Source of the DNA: CAWHYG01 sp963833505
GTDB lineage: Bacteria > Eisenbacteria > RBG-16-71-46 > CAIMUX01
Length of the DNA stretch: 64,000 nucleotides
Assembly (NCBI GenBank): GCA_963833505.1
Contig: CAWHYG010000007.1
Location: forward strand, 2,170,001 to 2,234,000
Direction of reading: 5' to 3'
A program made the translations under genes and the position numbers. This document shows positions 53,430 through 61,736 of the stretch, piece after piece (the stretch's first letter is position 1; the number at the start of each line of letters is the position of its first letter). Below the pieces are notes generated by a model. It had not been told where the DNA came from. It saw only the letters and a list, made by a program, of their open reading frames with translations, and made no database searches.

Positions 53430-54518
53430 ATGGCGCCTCGGTCGATCGGGAACGCCACCGTGGCCTTCGGGCTGGTCTCCATCCCGGTCAAGCTCTACAC
53501 CAGCGCACAGACGACGGAGGGCATCTCGTTCCGGATGCTCCACCGGACCTGCAAGACGCCCCTCAAGCAGCAATACGTCTGCCCCACGGACGGCGAAAGG
53601 GTCGACCGGGACGGGATCGTCAAGGGCTACGAATTCGCCAAGGACCAGTACGTCGTGTTCTCCCCCGAGGAGATCGAGGCACTCGAAGCCGAGTCGACCA
53701 AGGCGATCGCGATCGACGAGTTCGTCCCGCTCGCCCAGATCGATCCCGTCTACTATGATCGCGCCTATTACTTGGCACCCGATAAGGGAGGCGACCGGGC
53801 CTACCGGCTTCTCGCCCGCGCGCTGACGGAAACCCACGTCGGCGGCCTGGCGAAATACGCCGCCCGCGGGAAGGAATACATCGTGCTGGTGCGTCCGATG
53901 GACGGCGGGCTCGTCATGCAGCAGCTCCGGTACGCCGACGAGGTGCGCTCCTTCTCGGAAATCCCGGTGGGCGGGACCACGGAGGTCAAGGAGGCGGAGC
54001 TGAACCTGGCCCTCCAACTCCTGCAGCAGTCGATTTCGGACGCTTTCCATCCCGAGAAGTACAAGGATGAGTCGGTGGCGCGTTTCAAGGAAATCCTCCA
54101 GAAGAAGATCGAAGGCGAGCAGACCGTCATCGTGCAGGGCGAGGCGGCGCCGCCCAAGGTGATTGATCTCATGGAGGCGCTAAAGGCGAGTCTGGCCGGC
54201 CGCGGTTCCGGAGCCAAGGAGACGCCCCGAGTGGCCAAGGTCGCCGGATCGAAGGAGCCGGCGGACGAAAGCGAGGAGGAGGCATCGGGTCCGGAAGACG
54301 CTCCGCGATCCGCCTCGGAGTCGGCGTCGAGGCGATCCTCCTCTACCGGAACGGCGCCGGGACCGCCCTCCGCATCCGGAACGGCCAAGGCGCGCCGCCC
54401 CGCTCGGTCCGCCGCAAGATCCGCGGACACCGCCGGCGGCGCTGCCGGCGCCGGCCACTCCGCCGGATCCGCCGACAACGCCGCCTCGTCGCGGACACGC
54501 CGCCGGAGCTCAGGCTGA
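53430..54518 (+). CDS. ku: Ku protein, bacterial non-homologous end joining
   Basis: 362 residues. Core domain (1-250) is typical: RSIGNATVAFGLVSIPVKLY, FRMLHRTC, YEFAKDQYVVFSPEEIEALE, YYLAPDKGGDRAYRLLARAL, YIVLVRPMDGGLVMQQLRY. About residues 255-362 form a low-complexity Ser/Ala/Arg tail (SESASRRSSSTGTA; RRPARSAARSAD), much longer than in minimal Ku proteins; such basic tails can bind DNA. GAGGAGG lies eight bases before ATG 53430. It binds DNA ends as a homodimer and recruits the LigD encoded divergently. Confidence 0.96.
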   Translation: MAPRSIGNATVAFGLVSIPVKLYTSAQTTEGISFRMLHRTCKTPLKQQYVCPTDGERVDRDGIVKGYEFAKDQYVVFSPEEIEALEAESTKAIAIDEFVPLAQIDPVYYDRAYYLAPDKGGDRAYRLLARALTETHVGGLAKYAARGKEYIVLVRPMDGGLVMQQLRYADEVRSFSEIPVGGTTEVKEAELNLALQLLQQSISDAFHPEKYKDESVARFKEILQKKIEGEQTVIVQGEAAPPKVIDLMEALKASLAGRGSGAKETPRVAKVAGSKEPADESEEEASGPEDAPRSASESASRRSSSTGTAPGPPSASGTAKARRPARSAARSADTAGGAAGAGHSAGSADNAASSRTRRRSSG

Positions 54519-54540
54519 TCAAGGGAGGCTTCCGGCCGCT

Positions 54541-55422
54541 GTGAAAGAAGGCGAGCCAGCCGGGTCGCGCCGCGCGCCGCTTCCAGGCGGATATGGAGTG
54601 CGGGAGGCCTCCGTCGTGCTCGGCATCTCCCCTTCGCGGATCCGGTCCTTCGTGAGGGCCGGATTGCTGACCCCGCGGCGCGGAGCACGGGGATCCTATC
54701 GATTCTCTTTCCAGGATCTCGTCCTGCTTCGGACCGCGAGCGAACTTTCGAACCAGGTTCCGCCGCGGCGCCTGCGCCGGGCGCTGATGCGCTTGCAGCG
54801 CCAGCTTCCCCGGGGCCGCGACCTCACCGCGCTGCGCATCACCGCTTCGGGCGAGGACGTGATCGTGCAGGACGGCCGCACCGCGTGGGAGCCCGACTCC
54901 GGGCAGATGCTTCTGAGCTTCGAGGTGGCGGAGATCGCGGCCGAGGTCGCCCCTTTGGTTCAACGCGCGGCGGAGGTCGCGCTGGCGGACCAGCGCCGCC
55001 TGGAAGCGAACGACTGGTACGAGCTGGGCTGCGATCTGGAAGTTTCCGCTCCGGCCTCGGGCCCATCAGCCCGCGACGCCTACCGGCGGGCCCTCGAGCT
55101 GGATCCCGACCACGTGGAAGCCCACGTGAACCTCGGCCGGATCCTGCACGCGGACGGAAGTCTGCAAGCCGCCGCGGCCCACTATCGCGCGGCCGTTCGG
55201 CTGGATCCGACCCATGCCGTCGCTTTGTACAACCTGGGAGTCCTGGCCGAAGACAGCGGCGACGTTTCCCGGGCCATGCGATTCTACCGCAAGGCGATCC
55301 GGAGCGACCCGGAGATGGCGGACGCTCACACGAACCTGGCCCTGCTCCATGAGGCGGCGGGAAACCCCAAGCTGGCCCTGCGCCACCTGGCGATCGCCCA
55401 TCGGTTGATGAAAGGCCGTTAG
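54541..55422 (+). CDS. MerR-type DNA-binding domain fused to TPR repeats
   Basis: 293 residues from GTG 54541 (AGGGAGG upstream). Residues about 18-85 are a MerR-like winged helix (YGVREASVVLGISPSRIRSF, AGLLTPRRGARGSYRFSFQD). After a linker (about 90-140), TPR units follow from about 155 (NDWYELGCDLEVSAPASGPS; AHVNLGRILHADGSLQAAAA; ALYNLGVLAEDSGDVSRAMR; AHTNLALLHEAAGNPKLALR). No effector-binding domain of classical MerR proteins is present. It follows ku by 22 bases and is probably co-transcribed, so a regulatory role in end joining is a fair inference. Confidence 0.85.
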   Translation: MKEGEPAGSRRAPLPGGYGVREASVVLGISPSRIRSFVRAGLLTPRRGARGSYRFSFQDLVLLRTASELSNQVPPRRLRRALMRLQRQLPRGRDLTALRITASGEDVIVQDGRTAWEPDSGQMLLSFEVAEIAAEVAPLVQRAAEVALADQRRLEANDWYELGCDLEVSAPASGPSARDAYRRALELDPDHVEAHVNLGRILHADGSLQAAAAHYRAAVRLDPTHAVALYNLGVLAEDSGDVSRAMRFYRKAIRSDPEMADAHTNLALLHEAAGNPKLALRHLAIAHRLMKGR

Positions 55423-55519
55423 AGGCTCACTGCCGGTTAGTAAGACGGATTCGCCCATCGTCGAGTCGACCCGGTTCGGATCCGCGGCCCGTTCCGACTC
55501 AGAGCGGATCGACCTCAGC

Positions 55520-56701
55520 TCAGAATCCCCGTTCCCTCCACACGCGATCCGCATACCTTTCCGTGACCTCGTAGATCAGGAGGTCCGGCTTCGTCCGGTC
55601 GAGGATCTCCGCGCAGTTCTCCGACGTCAGATCCACGTGCTGCTCCTCCAGGTCCTTGACGTGCAGCGCCAGGAAAGGCGAGAGCATCGGCCACTGTGAG
55701 TCGTGGATCACCAGCGCCTTGCTGATCCGTCCGTCCTGGTCCGCGCGGCGCCTCCCGTCCTTGAGGCGGAAGGCGCAGACGGTGTTCTCCGCGAGGCCAA
55801 GAACGTGGTCGTCCGTCGAATGCGGGTCGATCTGGATGTCAAAATCGTCCAGGCCGTAGGGGTGATAGCCGGGAATCTGGCGTTCCAGATACGGGCTCAT
55901 CTCCTGGTAGGCGTAGAAGGCGCCGTACTGGTTCCAGTGGGTTCCACCACGGGAATAGAGCAGGCACGGGCTCTCGCTCTTGGCCCGGAGCAGCGCCGGT
56001 TTCGGATCCGCCAGGCTCACGAGCGTGTCTCCCGCCAGGGCCGCCGCCACCTGGTCGAGGCGCGTGGTCGGCCCGATCCGCCGGACCGATGCCGGAAAAT
56101 ACTCGGGGTAGATGCTCTCCTTGTTCGGCACCACGAGAAAAACGCAGGCGACACCGCGCTCGCGGCAAAGACGGAACAGATGCTCGAGATTGGCGCGGAT
56201 GGTGGCGATCTCTGCAGGCGAGTACGACACCAGTCCCTTGAAGTCCTGGATCGTGATTCCGTCCGGCACCGCCTCCGAGTTGTAATAGATCCACCCTTCC
56301 CGCCCGAAGATGAACCTCGAGACCGGCGAAACGTGTAGAAGCTTCAGCCGGAGCACGGTGTCGATCCGGATGAGAGCGCCGCGGAGCCCGAAATCCTCCG
56401 AGAACCACTCCTCGTACGCCCAAAGGAACTCCGGGATCGTCCTGACATGGAACGCCGGCGGATTTTCGATCCGGCGCTTCTCCAGGGCATCCACGTTGGG
56501 GAGCGGGTGCGCCGCCATTTGGATCAGCGGAAGCCAGATCGCCATCAGGAAGAGAGGGACGAGCACCCACTCCGTGATGATCCAGAAACGCCGGGCGCCC
56601 TGGCCCTGATTCGGCTCCGGGCTCGGCTCCGGGCTCGATTTCGGGCTCGGCTTCGCCTCGGGACTCTGAATCGGGCCCTGACCTTCTCCGGACGGCATCA
56701 A
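55520..56701 (-). CDS. AlgJ/AlgX-like SGNH-type O-acetyltransferase accessory protein
   Basis: 393 residues. A Pro/Ser/Glu-rich cytoplasmic N-terminus (about 1-36) precedes a single membrane anchor (WVLVPLFLMAIWLPLIQMA). The periplasmic part starts with the family-typical ENPPAF...EEWFSEDFGLRGALIR segment, IFGREGWIYYNSE, VFLVVPNKESIYPEYFP, and the catalytic-type GGTHWNQYGAFYAYQ (conserved DxHW-like position, here THW). KALVIHDSQWPMLSPFLA carries the SxxxD-like Ser/Asp neighbourhood. It starts 10 bases after the MBOAT stop, so the two form an operon: MBOAT moves acetyl across the membrane, this protein hands it to an exported polymer. The polymer synthase is not in the window. Confidence 0.85.
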   Translation of the reverse strand: MMPSGEGQGPIQSPEAKPSPKSSPEPSPEPNQGQGARRFWIITEWVLVPLFLMAIWLPLIQMAAHPLPNVDALEKRRIENPPAFHVRTIPEFLWAYEEWFSEDFGLRGALIRIDTVLRLKLLHVSPVSRFIFGREGWIYYNSEAVPDGITIQDFKGLVSYSPAEIATIRANLEHLFRLCRERGVACVFLVVPNKESIYPEYFPASVRRIGPTTRLDQVAAALAGDTLVSLADPKPALLRAKSESPCLLYSRGGTHWNQYGAFYAYQEMSPYLERQIPGYHPYGLDDFDIQIDPHSTDDHVLGLAENTVCAFRLKDGRRRADQDGRISKALVIHDSQWPMLSPFLALHVKDLEEQHVDLTSENCAEILDRTKPDLLIYEVTERYADRVWRERGF

Positions 56702-56711
56702 TCGGCCCCCA

Positions 56712-58199
56712 TCAGAACTGCTGGTAGATGAACGGTGTGTAAGTGGCCCCCGCCAGGGTCATGGCGGAGAGGAACAGCACGACCAAGAGGAGAATCACCC
56801 GCCCGCCGGCCGCCAGGGCGAGAATCGGCGGCCGCCGCGCCGCGGACAGTCGGGTTGCGCCCCACCGGCGCGCCCACTCCACCCAAGGTGGAGAGAATAG
56901 AATCGCGAAGAAAAGCGCGACCATGAGCGGTCGATTGAGCTCGAGGCCGAAGGTGACGGACGGCGCCGGCGCGCCCGCGGGACGGAACCAGTACATGGCG
57001 CGAAACGCGCCCAGGGCGCGTCCCAGGCTGGGGGCGCGGAAGAAGACCCATCCCATCAGGATCGCCCACTGGGTGATGAGATAACGGCCGGTGCGCCCGC
57101 TCCGGCGCAACATCCGCTTTCCCTTCCGGGTGTTCTCGATGACCAGGAAGACTCCGTGCCACAGCCCCCAGATGGCGCAGCCCAAAGCGACGCGGTGCCA
57201 GAGCCCGCAAAGGAGCATGGTGCACAGGGTCGCCCCGGCGTACGACCACATCTCCGCTTTCACGCGCCAGATCCGCTCGGATTGAATCCGGCGGGAGATC
57301 GCGTAGGCCAGGGGAAGGTAGATGTAGTCGCGCAGGAAGGTGGAAAGGGAGATGTGCCAGCGCCGCCAGAACTCCGCGAGAGACTTGGAAACGTAGGGGT
57401 GGTCGAAGTTCTCCAGGAATTCCAGGCCGAACATCCGGCCGAGGCCGATGGCCATGTCGGAGTATCCGGAGAAGTCATAGTAGATCTGAAGCGCATAGCA
57501 GACCGCGCCCAGCCAGGCCGCCGGCCCGCTGACCCCGGACGCAGGCGCGGAGAAGATCTCGTCGGCCGTGATCGCGAGGACGTCGGCGATCAGAAGCTTC
57601 TTGGCCAGCCCGACGATGAAGCGCTCCATCCCGATGGCCAGCCCCGTGCGGGTGAGGCGCGGCCGCCCGAGCTGTGCGGCGACGTCCCGATAGCGCACGA
57701 TCGGCCCGGCGACGATCTTGGAGAAAAAGGCGACGTAGAGCCCGAACTTGAACGGATCGCGCTCGGGCGCCACTTTGCGCCGGTAGGTGTCCAGCGCGTA
57801 GGAGATCATGGCCAGGCAGAAGAACGAAGCGCCCGTCGGGATGCCGCGACGACCGGCGGCTCCCAGGTAGCGCACCGCCAGCCGCGACATGGCGTCCGAT
57901 CCGTAGCGGGAAACCACGAGAATCCCGAGATCGAACACCACCAGGAAGAGCAGCGCCGCCCGGCGCGCCGGTTTCCGCCGGTCGTCCGATGGGTCCGAAC
58001 GCAGGCAGAGCAGCGCGACCAGGTAGTTCACCGCGATCGCCAGCAGCAGGACGAGGACGTAGCTCCGGGCGCTCCAGGCGAAAAACACCAGGCTGGCAAC
58101 GAGCAACCAGGTCGACCGGACGCGCGCGGGAAGGAGCAGGAAGAAGGTCAGGACGATCGGCAGGAAGAGGAAAAGGAAACCGGCTGAGGACAGGCTCAT
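56712..58199 (-). CDS. MBOAT-family O-acyltransferase (AlgI-like)
   Basis: 495 residues with about eleven membrane helices. Signature segments are YYDFSGYSDMAIGLGRMFG, FDHPYVSKSLAEFWRRWHIS then LSTFLRDYIYLPL, and CGLWHRVALGCAIWGLWHGV, the second His being the catalytic MBOAT residue. The N-terminus MSLSSAGFLFLFLPIVL is typical for AlgI/DltB-like proteins, which supports the start at 58199 over longer frames. It is predicted to take acetyl from a cytoplasmic donor for transfer to an exopolysaccharide or cell-wall polymer by the AlgJ-like partner immediately downstream. Confidence 0.93.
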   Translation of the reverse strand: MSLSSAGFLFLFLPIVLTFFLLLPARVRSTWLLVASLVFFAWSARSYVLVLLLAIAVNYLVALLCLRSDPSDDRRKPARRAALLFLVVFDLGILVVSRYGSDAMSRLAVRYLGAAGRRGIPTGASFFCLAMISYALDTYRRKVAPERDPFKFGLYVAFFSKIVAGPIVRYRDVAAQLGRPRLTRTGLAIGMERFIVGLAKKLLIADVLAITADEIFSAPASGVSGPAAWLGAVCYALQIYYDFSGYSDMAIGLGRMFGLEFLENFDHPYVSKSLAEFWRRWHISLSTFLRDYIYLPLAYAISRRIQSERIWRVKAEMWSYAGATLCTMLLCGLWHRVALGCAIWGLWHGVFLVIENTRKGKRMLRRSGRTGRYLITQWAILMGWVFFRAPSLGRALGAFRAMYWFRPAGAPAPSVTFGLELNRPLMVALFFAILFSPPWVEWARRWGATRLSAARRPPILALAAGGRVILLLVVLFLSAMTLAGATYTPFIYQQF

Positions 58200-58756
58200 C
58201 TCAGGCTCGGCCCTGGGTCGGACAATCGCAGGGCCCGGTTGCGCGGACCGCTCCCGCGCGGCGGAATCGCCCGCCAAGTGGCGTTGGCACAAGCGGACGC
58301 GCCCAAGTCGGTCCCTCCGGCAGTCCGGATTGGCATGGTCTCATCAAGCGGCCTCGCCGATCGTGCGCCGCTCTGAAGGAGGCTCCGGCGCCGCTCCAGC
58401 GATCTGGCCCCAGTGTAGCTTTGCGTTCCAGCGCCGGTCCAGGGCCATCCCGGTTTCGGGATCGTCGAGATCCGAGCTCCCGCCCCGCGCGAGAACAACG
58501 ACATCTGTCGCGCGTGCCCTGAGATGGCTACGGTCTCCATTGGTTCCGGCTTGTCTGCGCATGAGATACATTCGCGACAATCGGGGCAGCCCAACGCACC
58601 GGCCTCCGGCTCCGGCGCAAGTACCCCGGCCGACTTCATGTTCAAAGCGACCGACATCGTCGGACGTCCAGCGTGCCGGCCGCTCGACCTGGGTGACCCG
58701 CAAACTCGAGATGTCCACCAGGGCTCATGTCCAGGGCGACCGGCGACGCCGGATGT
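58200..58756. other. Intergenic, possible short minus-strand frame, otherwise unassigned
   Basis: The region separates divergent MBOAT and M14 peptidase genes. A minus-strand frame contains the Cys-rich string CPDCRECISC (near 58575-58605), but no family, ribosome-binding site or clear codon bias supports it as a gene. The MBOAT promoter should lie here. Confidence 0.35.
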
Positions 58757-58764
58757 GCTATAAT
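58756..58764 (+). promoter_or_regulatory. Extended -10 promoter of the M14 peptidase gene
   Basis: TGCTATAAT at 58756-58764 is a perfect extended -10 element (TGn plus TATAAT). No good -35 is seen, as expected for extended -10 promoters. Transcription would start near 58771, leaving a leader of about 94 nt before ATG 58865, with a GC-rich ACTCGGGC...GCCCGGGT hairpin in it. Confidence 0.72.
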
Positions 58765-58864
58765 TATAGAGGGTTTTCTCGGAGACTCGGGCCTCGCCCG
58801 GGTCGGTCAACGAGCCGCCGGGCTCCTTCTTGGTTCTTGAAGCTCGAATCACAGGAGTGGATGC

Positions 58865-61195
58865 ATGCCCATCAGTCGTCGGTACCGGACTGCGTTCCGG
58901 CAGATATTGCTCACCCTTCCGCTCTGGACCGCGGCGCTCTTCATCCTGGCCGCTCCCGCCTGGAGCACCAAGCTCGTCCGGGTCACTCCGGGGAGCAAGT
59001 TTCAGCAGCAGCAGTTGTTCCAGGCCGCGCCCGAGCTTCGGGACTGCGGCACCATGATCGTGGGGGACAGCGTCGAGTTCCCGGCCGACGACGCCGAGAT
59101 CGCCAAGCTGACCTCCCTGGGGTTCACGGTCGACACCATGATTGACGACCTGGAGGCGTTCTACCGGTCGCGCCTCGACCGAAGCTCCGACTACGGCGGA
59201 TACCACAACTACGTCACGGCCATCGCGCAGATGGACTCGCTGGCTGCGGCCCATGCCAACATCATGTCGGCCAAGCAGAGCATCGGCACGACCATCGAGG
59301 GACGGACTATCTGGGTGTACAAGATCTCCTCCAGCCCCAATGCGAACAACGGCAAGCCCGCCGTCTTCTTCAACGCCTACATCCATGCGCGGGAGCCGAT
59401 CGGATACGAGGTGGTTTTCGACTTGGCGAAGACCTTGTGCAACGGCTACGGGAACGATCCCCGCATGAGCAACATCGTCAACAACCGCCAGGTCTGGATC
59501 GAGCCGGTGGTCAACCCGGACGGCGTGGAGTACAACCACCTGACCAACCCGAACGGCGGGGGCATGTGGCGCAAGAACCGGCGCCTCAATTCGGACGGCT
59601 CCTACGGCGTCGACTTGAACCGGAACTTCAGCTACGAATGGGGCTATGACAACAACGGCTCGAGCCCCTATCCTGACGACGACACCTACCGCGGCACGGG
59701 CCCCTTCAGCGAGCCGGAATCGGCCGCCATGCGGGACTTCATCTACTCCCATCCCTGCCTCACCGAGCTCAACTATCACTCCTATGCCGACGTGCACATC
59801 TTCCCGTGGGGATATGATGACATTCACACGGTGGATTTCGACGCCCAGATGGCATTGGCCGAGCGCTTCCGCGCCAACAGCGGCTATAACATCGGCACGT
59901 CCTGGGAGGAGGAGTACCTGGTCAACGGCGAGTGCACCGACTGGATGTACGGCGAGCAGACGCAGAAGGCGAAGATCATGGGCTTGCTCACCGAGGTGGG
60001 GAACGACAATGACGGTTTCTGGCCGCCGACCACGCGGATCGCGCCCCTCGTGGCCGAGAACCACGAAGCCAACCTGCGCCTGTGCGAGCTGGCCGACGAT
60101 CCCTATCGGGCGCTTCCGCCGGGGCTTTCGGCCGTGACCGCTCCCGACACGGTGGGGCGGAACTTCATCCTGACCTGGAACGTCCCCAAGCCCGACCCCG
60201 ACAACCCGGCCACGGCCTGGAACCTGATCGAGGCCACCGGGGCCTCGCAGGGCGCGGACAACCTGGAAGAAAGCAACGTCACCTCCCGCTGGGCGACCGA
60301 CGGCTGGACCCTCTCCACCGCGCGCTCCAAATCCGGCACGCACAGCTACTGGGGAGGCAACGGCGACGATCTCAACAACACCCTGACATCGAAGCGCGGG
60401 CACCTGGTCAAGTCCGGCGAGCAGCTCACCTTCTGGACTTGGTACCAGATCGAGACCAACTACGACTACGGCTACGTCGAGCTGACGACCGACGGGCGGA
60501 CCTATACCCGGCTGCCGGGCAACATCACCACGAACAACGATCCCAACCAGCGGAACGTCGGCAACGGGATCACCGGGACCTCGTCGAACTGGGTGCAGGC
60601 CACCTTCGATCTTTCAGCCTATGTGGGCAAGGTGGTGTGGGTCCGGTTCCGCTATTCCACCGACGGGGGCACGAGCTACGCCGGGTGGTTCGTTGACGAC
60701 ATCGCGCCTGCGGACCTCTTCCTGACCGAGACGACGGTGGCCACCAATCTCACCAGCCCTCAGTACACCTTCAACAACCATCCGCTGGGGACCTACTCCT
60801 ACCTGGTGCAGTCGGTGGACGCCGAGGGAGACATGGCGCCGTGGGGCGTTCCCGCGGCTCTGACCGTCTTCGACCTCACGTCCGTGGCGACTCGCGGCTC
60901 CTCGACCTGGCCCGGCCTGGAGCTGGCTCAGTCGAACCCGTTCTCCGGCGGGGCGGTCTTGAGGTACATCATCCCGTCGTCCGCGCGCGCGGGCGATCCG
61001 GTGCAGCTGGCCGTGTTCGACGTCAACGGGCGCGAAGTGGCCCTGCTCCAAACCGGACAGGTGGGATCGAGGAATCCTCCGGGACTGGCGCATGAGGATC
61101 GTTGGACGCCGGGCGGCGTTCCCTCCGGCCTCTACTTCGCGCGGCTCTCGGTGGGCGGCCGGCAGTCCACGCGGCAGCTTGTCTATCTGAAGTAG
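58865..61195 (+). CDS. Secreted M14-family zinc carboxypeptidase with MAM-like and FlgD-Ig-like domains
   Basis: 776 residues. Signal peptide about 1-34 (LPLWTAALFILAAPAWS). The peptidase (about 105-415) keeps zinc ligands His174 and Glu177 in IHAREPIG and His305 in LNYHSYAD, and catalytic Glu377 in LLTEVGND. GVDLNRNFSYEWGY carries the Asn/Arg substrate-carboxylate pocket. About 430-650 resemble immune-inhibitor/MAM-type adhesion segments (RGHLVKSGEQLTFWTWYQIE; WVRFRYSTDGGTSYAGWFVDD). About 690-776 are the FlgD-Ig-like C-terminus (LAQSNPFSGGAVLRY, VFDVNGREVALL, PSGLYFARL). AGGAG lies about nine bases before the ATG. It likely digests peptides outside the cell while anchored through its C-terminus. 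Confidence 0.93.
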   Translation: MPISRRYRTAFRQILLTLPLWTAALFILAAPAWSTKLVRVTPGSKFQQQQLFQAAPELRDCGTMIVGDSVEFPADDAEIAKLTSLGFTVDTMIDDLEAFYRSRLDRSSDYGGYHNYVTAIAQMDSLAAAHANIMSAKQSIGTTIEGRTIWVYKISSSPNANNGKPAVFFNAYIHAREPIGYEVVFDLAKTLCNGYGNDPRMSNIVNNRQVWIEPVVNPDGVEYNHLTNPNGGGMWRKNRRLNSDGSYGVDLNRNFSYEWGYDNNGSSPYPDDDTYRGTGPFSEPESAAMRDFIYSHPCLTELNYHSYADVHIFPWGYDDIHTVDFDAQMALAERFRANSGYNIGTSWEEEYLVNGECTDWMYGEQTQKAKIMGLLTEVGNDNDGFWPPTTRIAPLVAENHEANLRLCELADDPYRALPPGLSAVTAPDTVGRNFILTWNVPKPDPDNPATAWNLIEATGASQGADNLEESNVTSRWATDGWTLSTARSKSGTHSYWGGNGDDLNNTLTSKRGHLVKSGEQLTFWTWYQIETNYDYGYVELTTDGRTYTRLPGNITTNNDPNQRNVGNGITGTSSNWVQATFDLSAYVGKVVWVRFRYSTDGGTSYAGWFVDDIAPADLFLTETTVATNLTSPQYTFNNHPLGTYSYLVQSVDAEGDMAPWGVPAALTVFDLTSVATRGSSTWPGLELAQSNPFSGGAVLRYIIPSSARAGDPVQLAVFDVNGREVALLQTGQVGSRNPPGLAHEDRWTPGGVPSGLYFARLSVGGRQSTRQLVYLK

Positions 61196-61280
61196 ACCGG
61201 CCCGTCAGCCCGGCGCGGAGGTCGAGCTCGGGCATCGAGCCGCACCTCTCCGTCGGACACGAGGACGAGCGAGTCATCGG

Positions 61281-61313
61281 GGAGGCGATCCTCAAGATCC
61301 GAGGATCGCCTCC
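61281..61313 (+). terminator. Stem-loop terminator after the M14 gene
   Basis: GGAGGCGATCCTC and its perfect complement GAGGATCGCCTCC enclose a 7-base loop, 85 bases after the stop. The following TTCATT is a weak U-tract, so intrinsic termination is likely but not certain. Confidence 0.62.
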
Positions 61314-61439
61314 TTCATTGGGGCGCGCGACCCGCCGTCCGTTGGCGACCGCGCCAGCGTCTGCGCGCGTGCCTTCTGCGGGTCCGTCCGTTTCCGGCAG
61401 CCGGCTTCGGTGCGCAAGGGTCGGCGGGTCAGGGCATCT

Positions 61440-61619
61440 TCAGGAAGCGCCGGCCGCCTCGTCGTCCCGGGCCAGAAGCGCGGCGATCTCCGACGCCGTC
61501 TCCTCGATCGCCTTGTGGGTCACGTCCACCAGCCGCCAGCCTCCGCGGTCGACGACTCTGCGGAACCAGGCCAGTTCCTGCCGGACGTGTTCCGGATCTG
61601 CACCCCCTGCTGCGGCAGC
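61440..61619 (-). pseudogene. C-terminal remnant of a PpsR-like (DUF299) kinase/pyrophosphorylase gene
   Basis: The minus frame reads DPEHVRQELAWFRRVVDRGG, then WRLVDVTHKAIEETASEIAA and LLARDDEAAG before TGA at 61440. This matches the conserved end of PEP-synthase regulatory proteins (D..YVR.EL..ar.......w.v.DVT..aiEEtA.Ei). An in-frame TAG just upstream and absence of the nucleotide-binding part show that only about 60 codons survive. Confidence 0.72.
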
Positions 61620-61736
61620 GGGCTAACCCGTTCCGGGTAATATTGGCCCGGCGATCCGCCGATAGCTCAGCTAGCGGCGAGTCGCCGGGGAGGACCCATT
61701 GGCGCAGCGGACCGGGGACGGTGCGACGGGAAGATC

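Noticed and set aside
51658..53826. 722-codon + strand open frame
   Set aside because: Antisense to ligD and partly overlapping ku out of frame; compositionally a shadow.
61650..61700. tRNA-like string GCCGATAGCTCAGCTAGCGGCGAGTCGCC
   Set aside because: It resembles a D-arm with GCTCAG, but there is no anticodon stem-loop, T-arm (GGTTCRANNCC) or acceptor complement in the following 60 bases.
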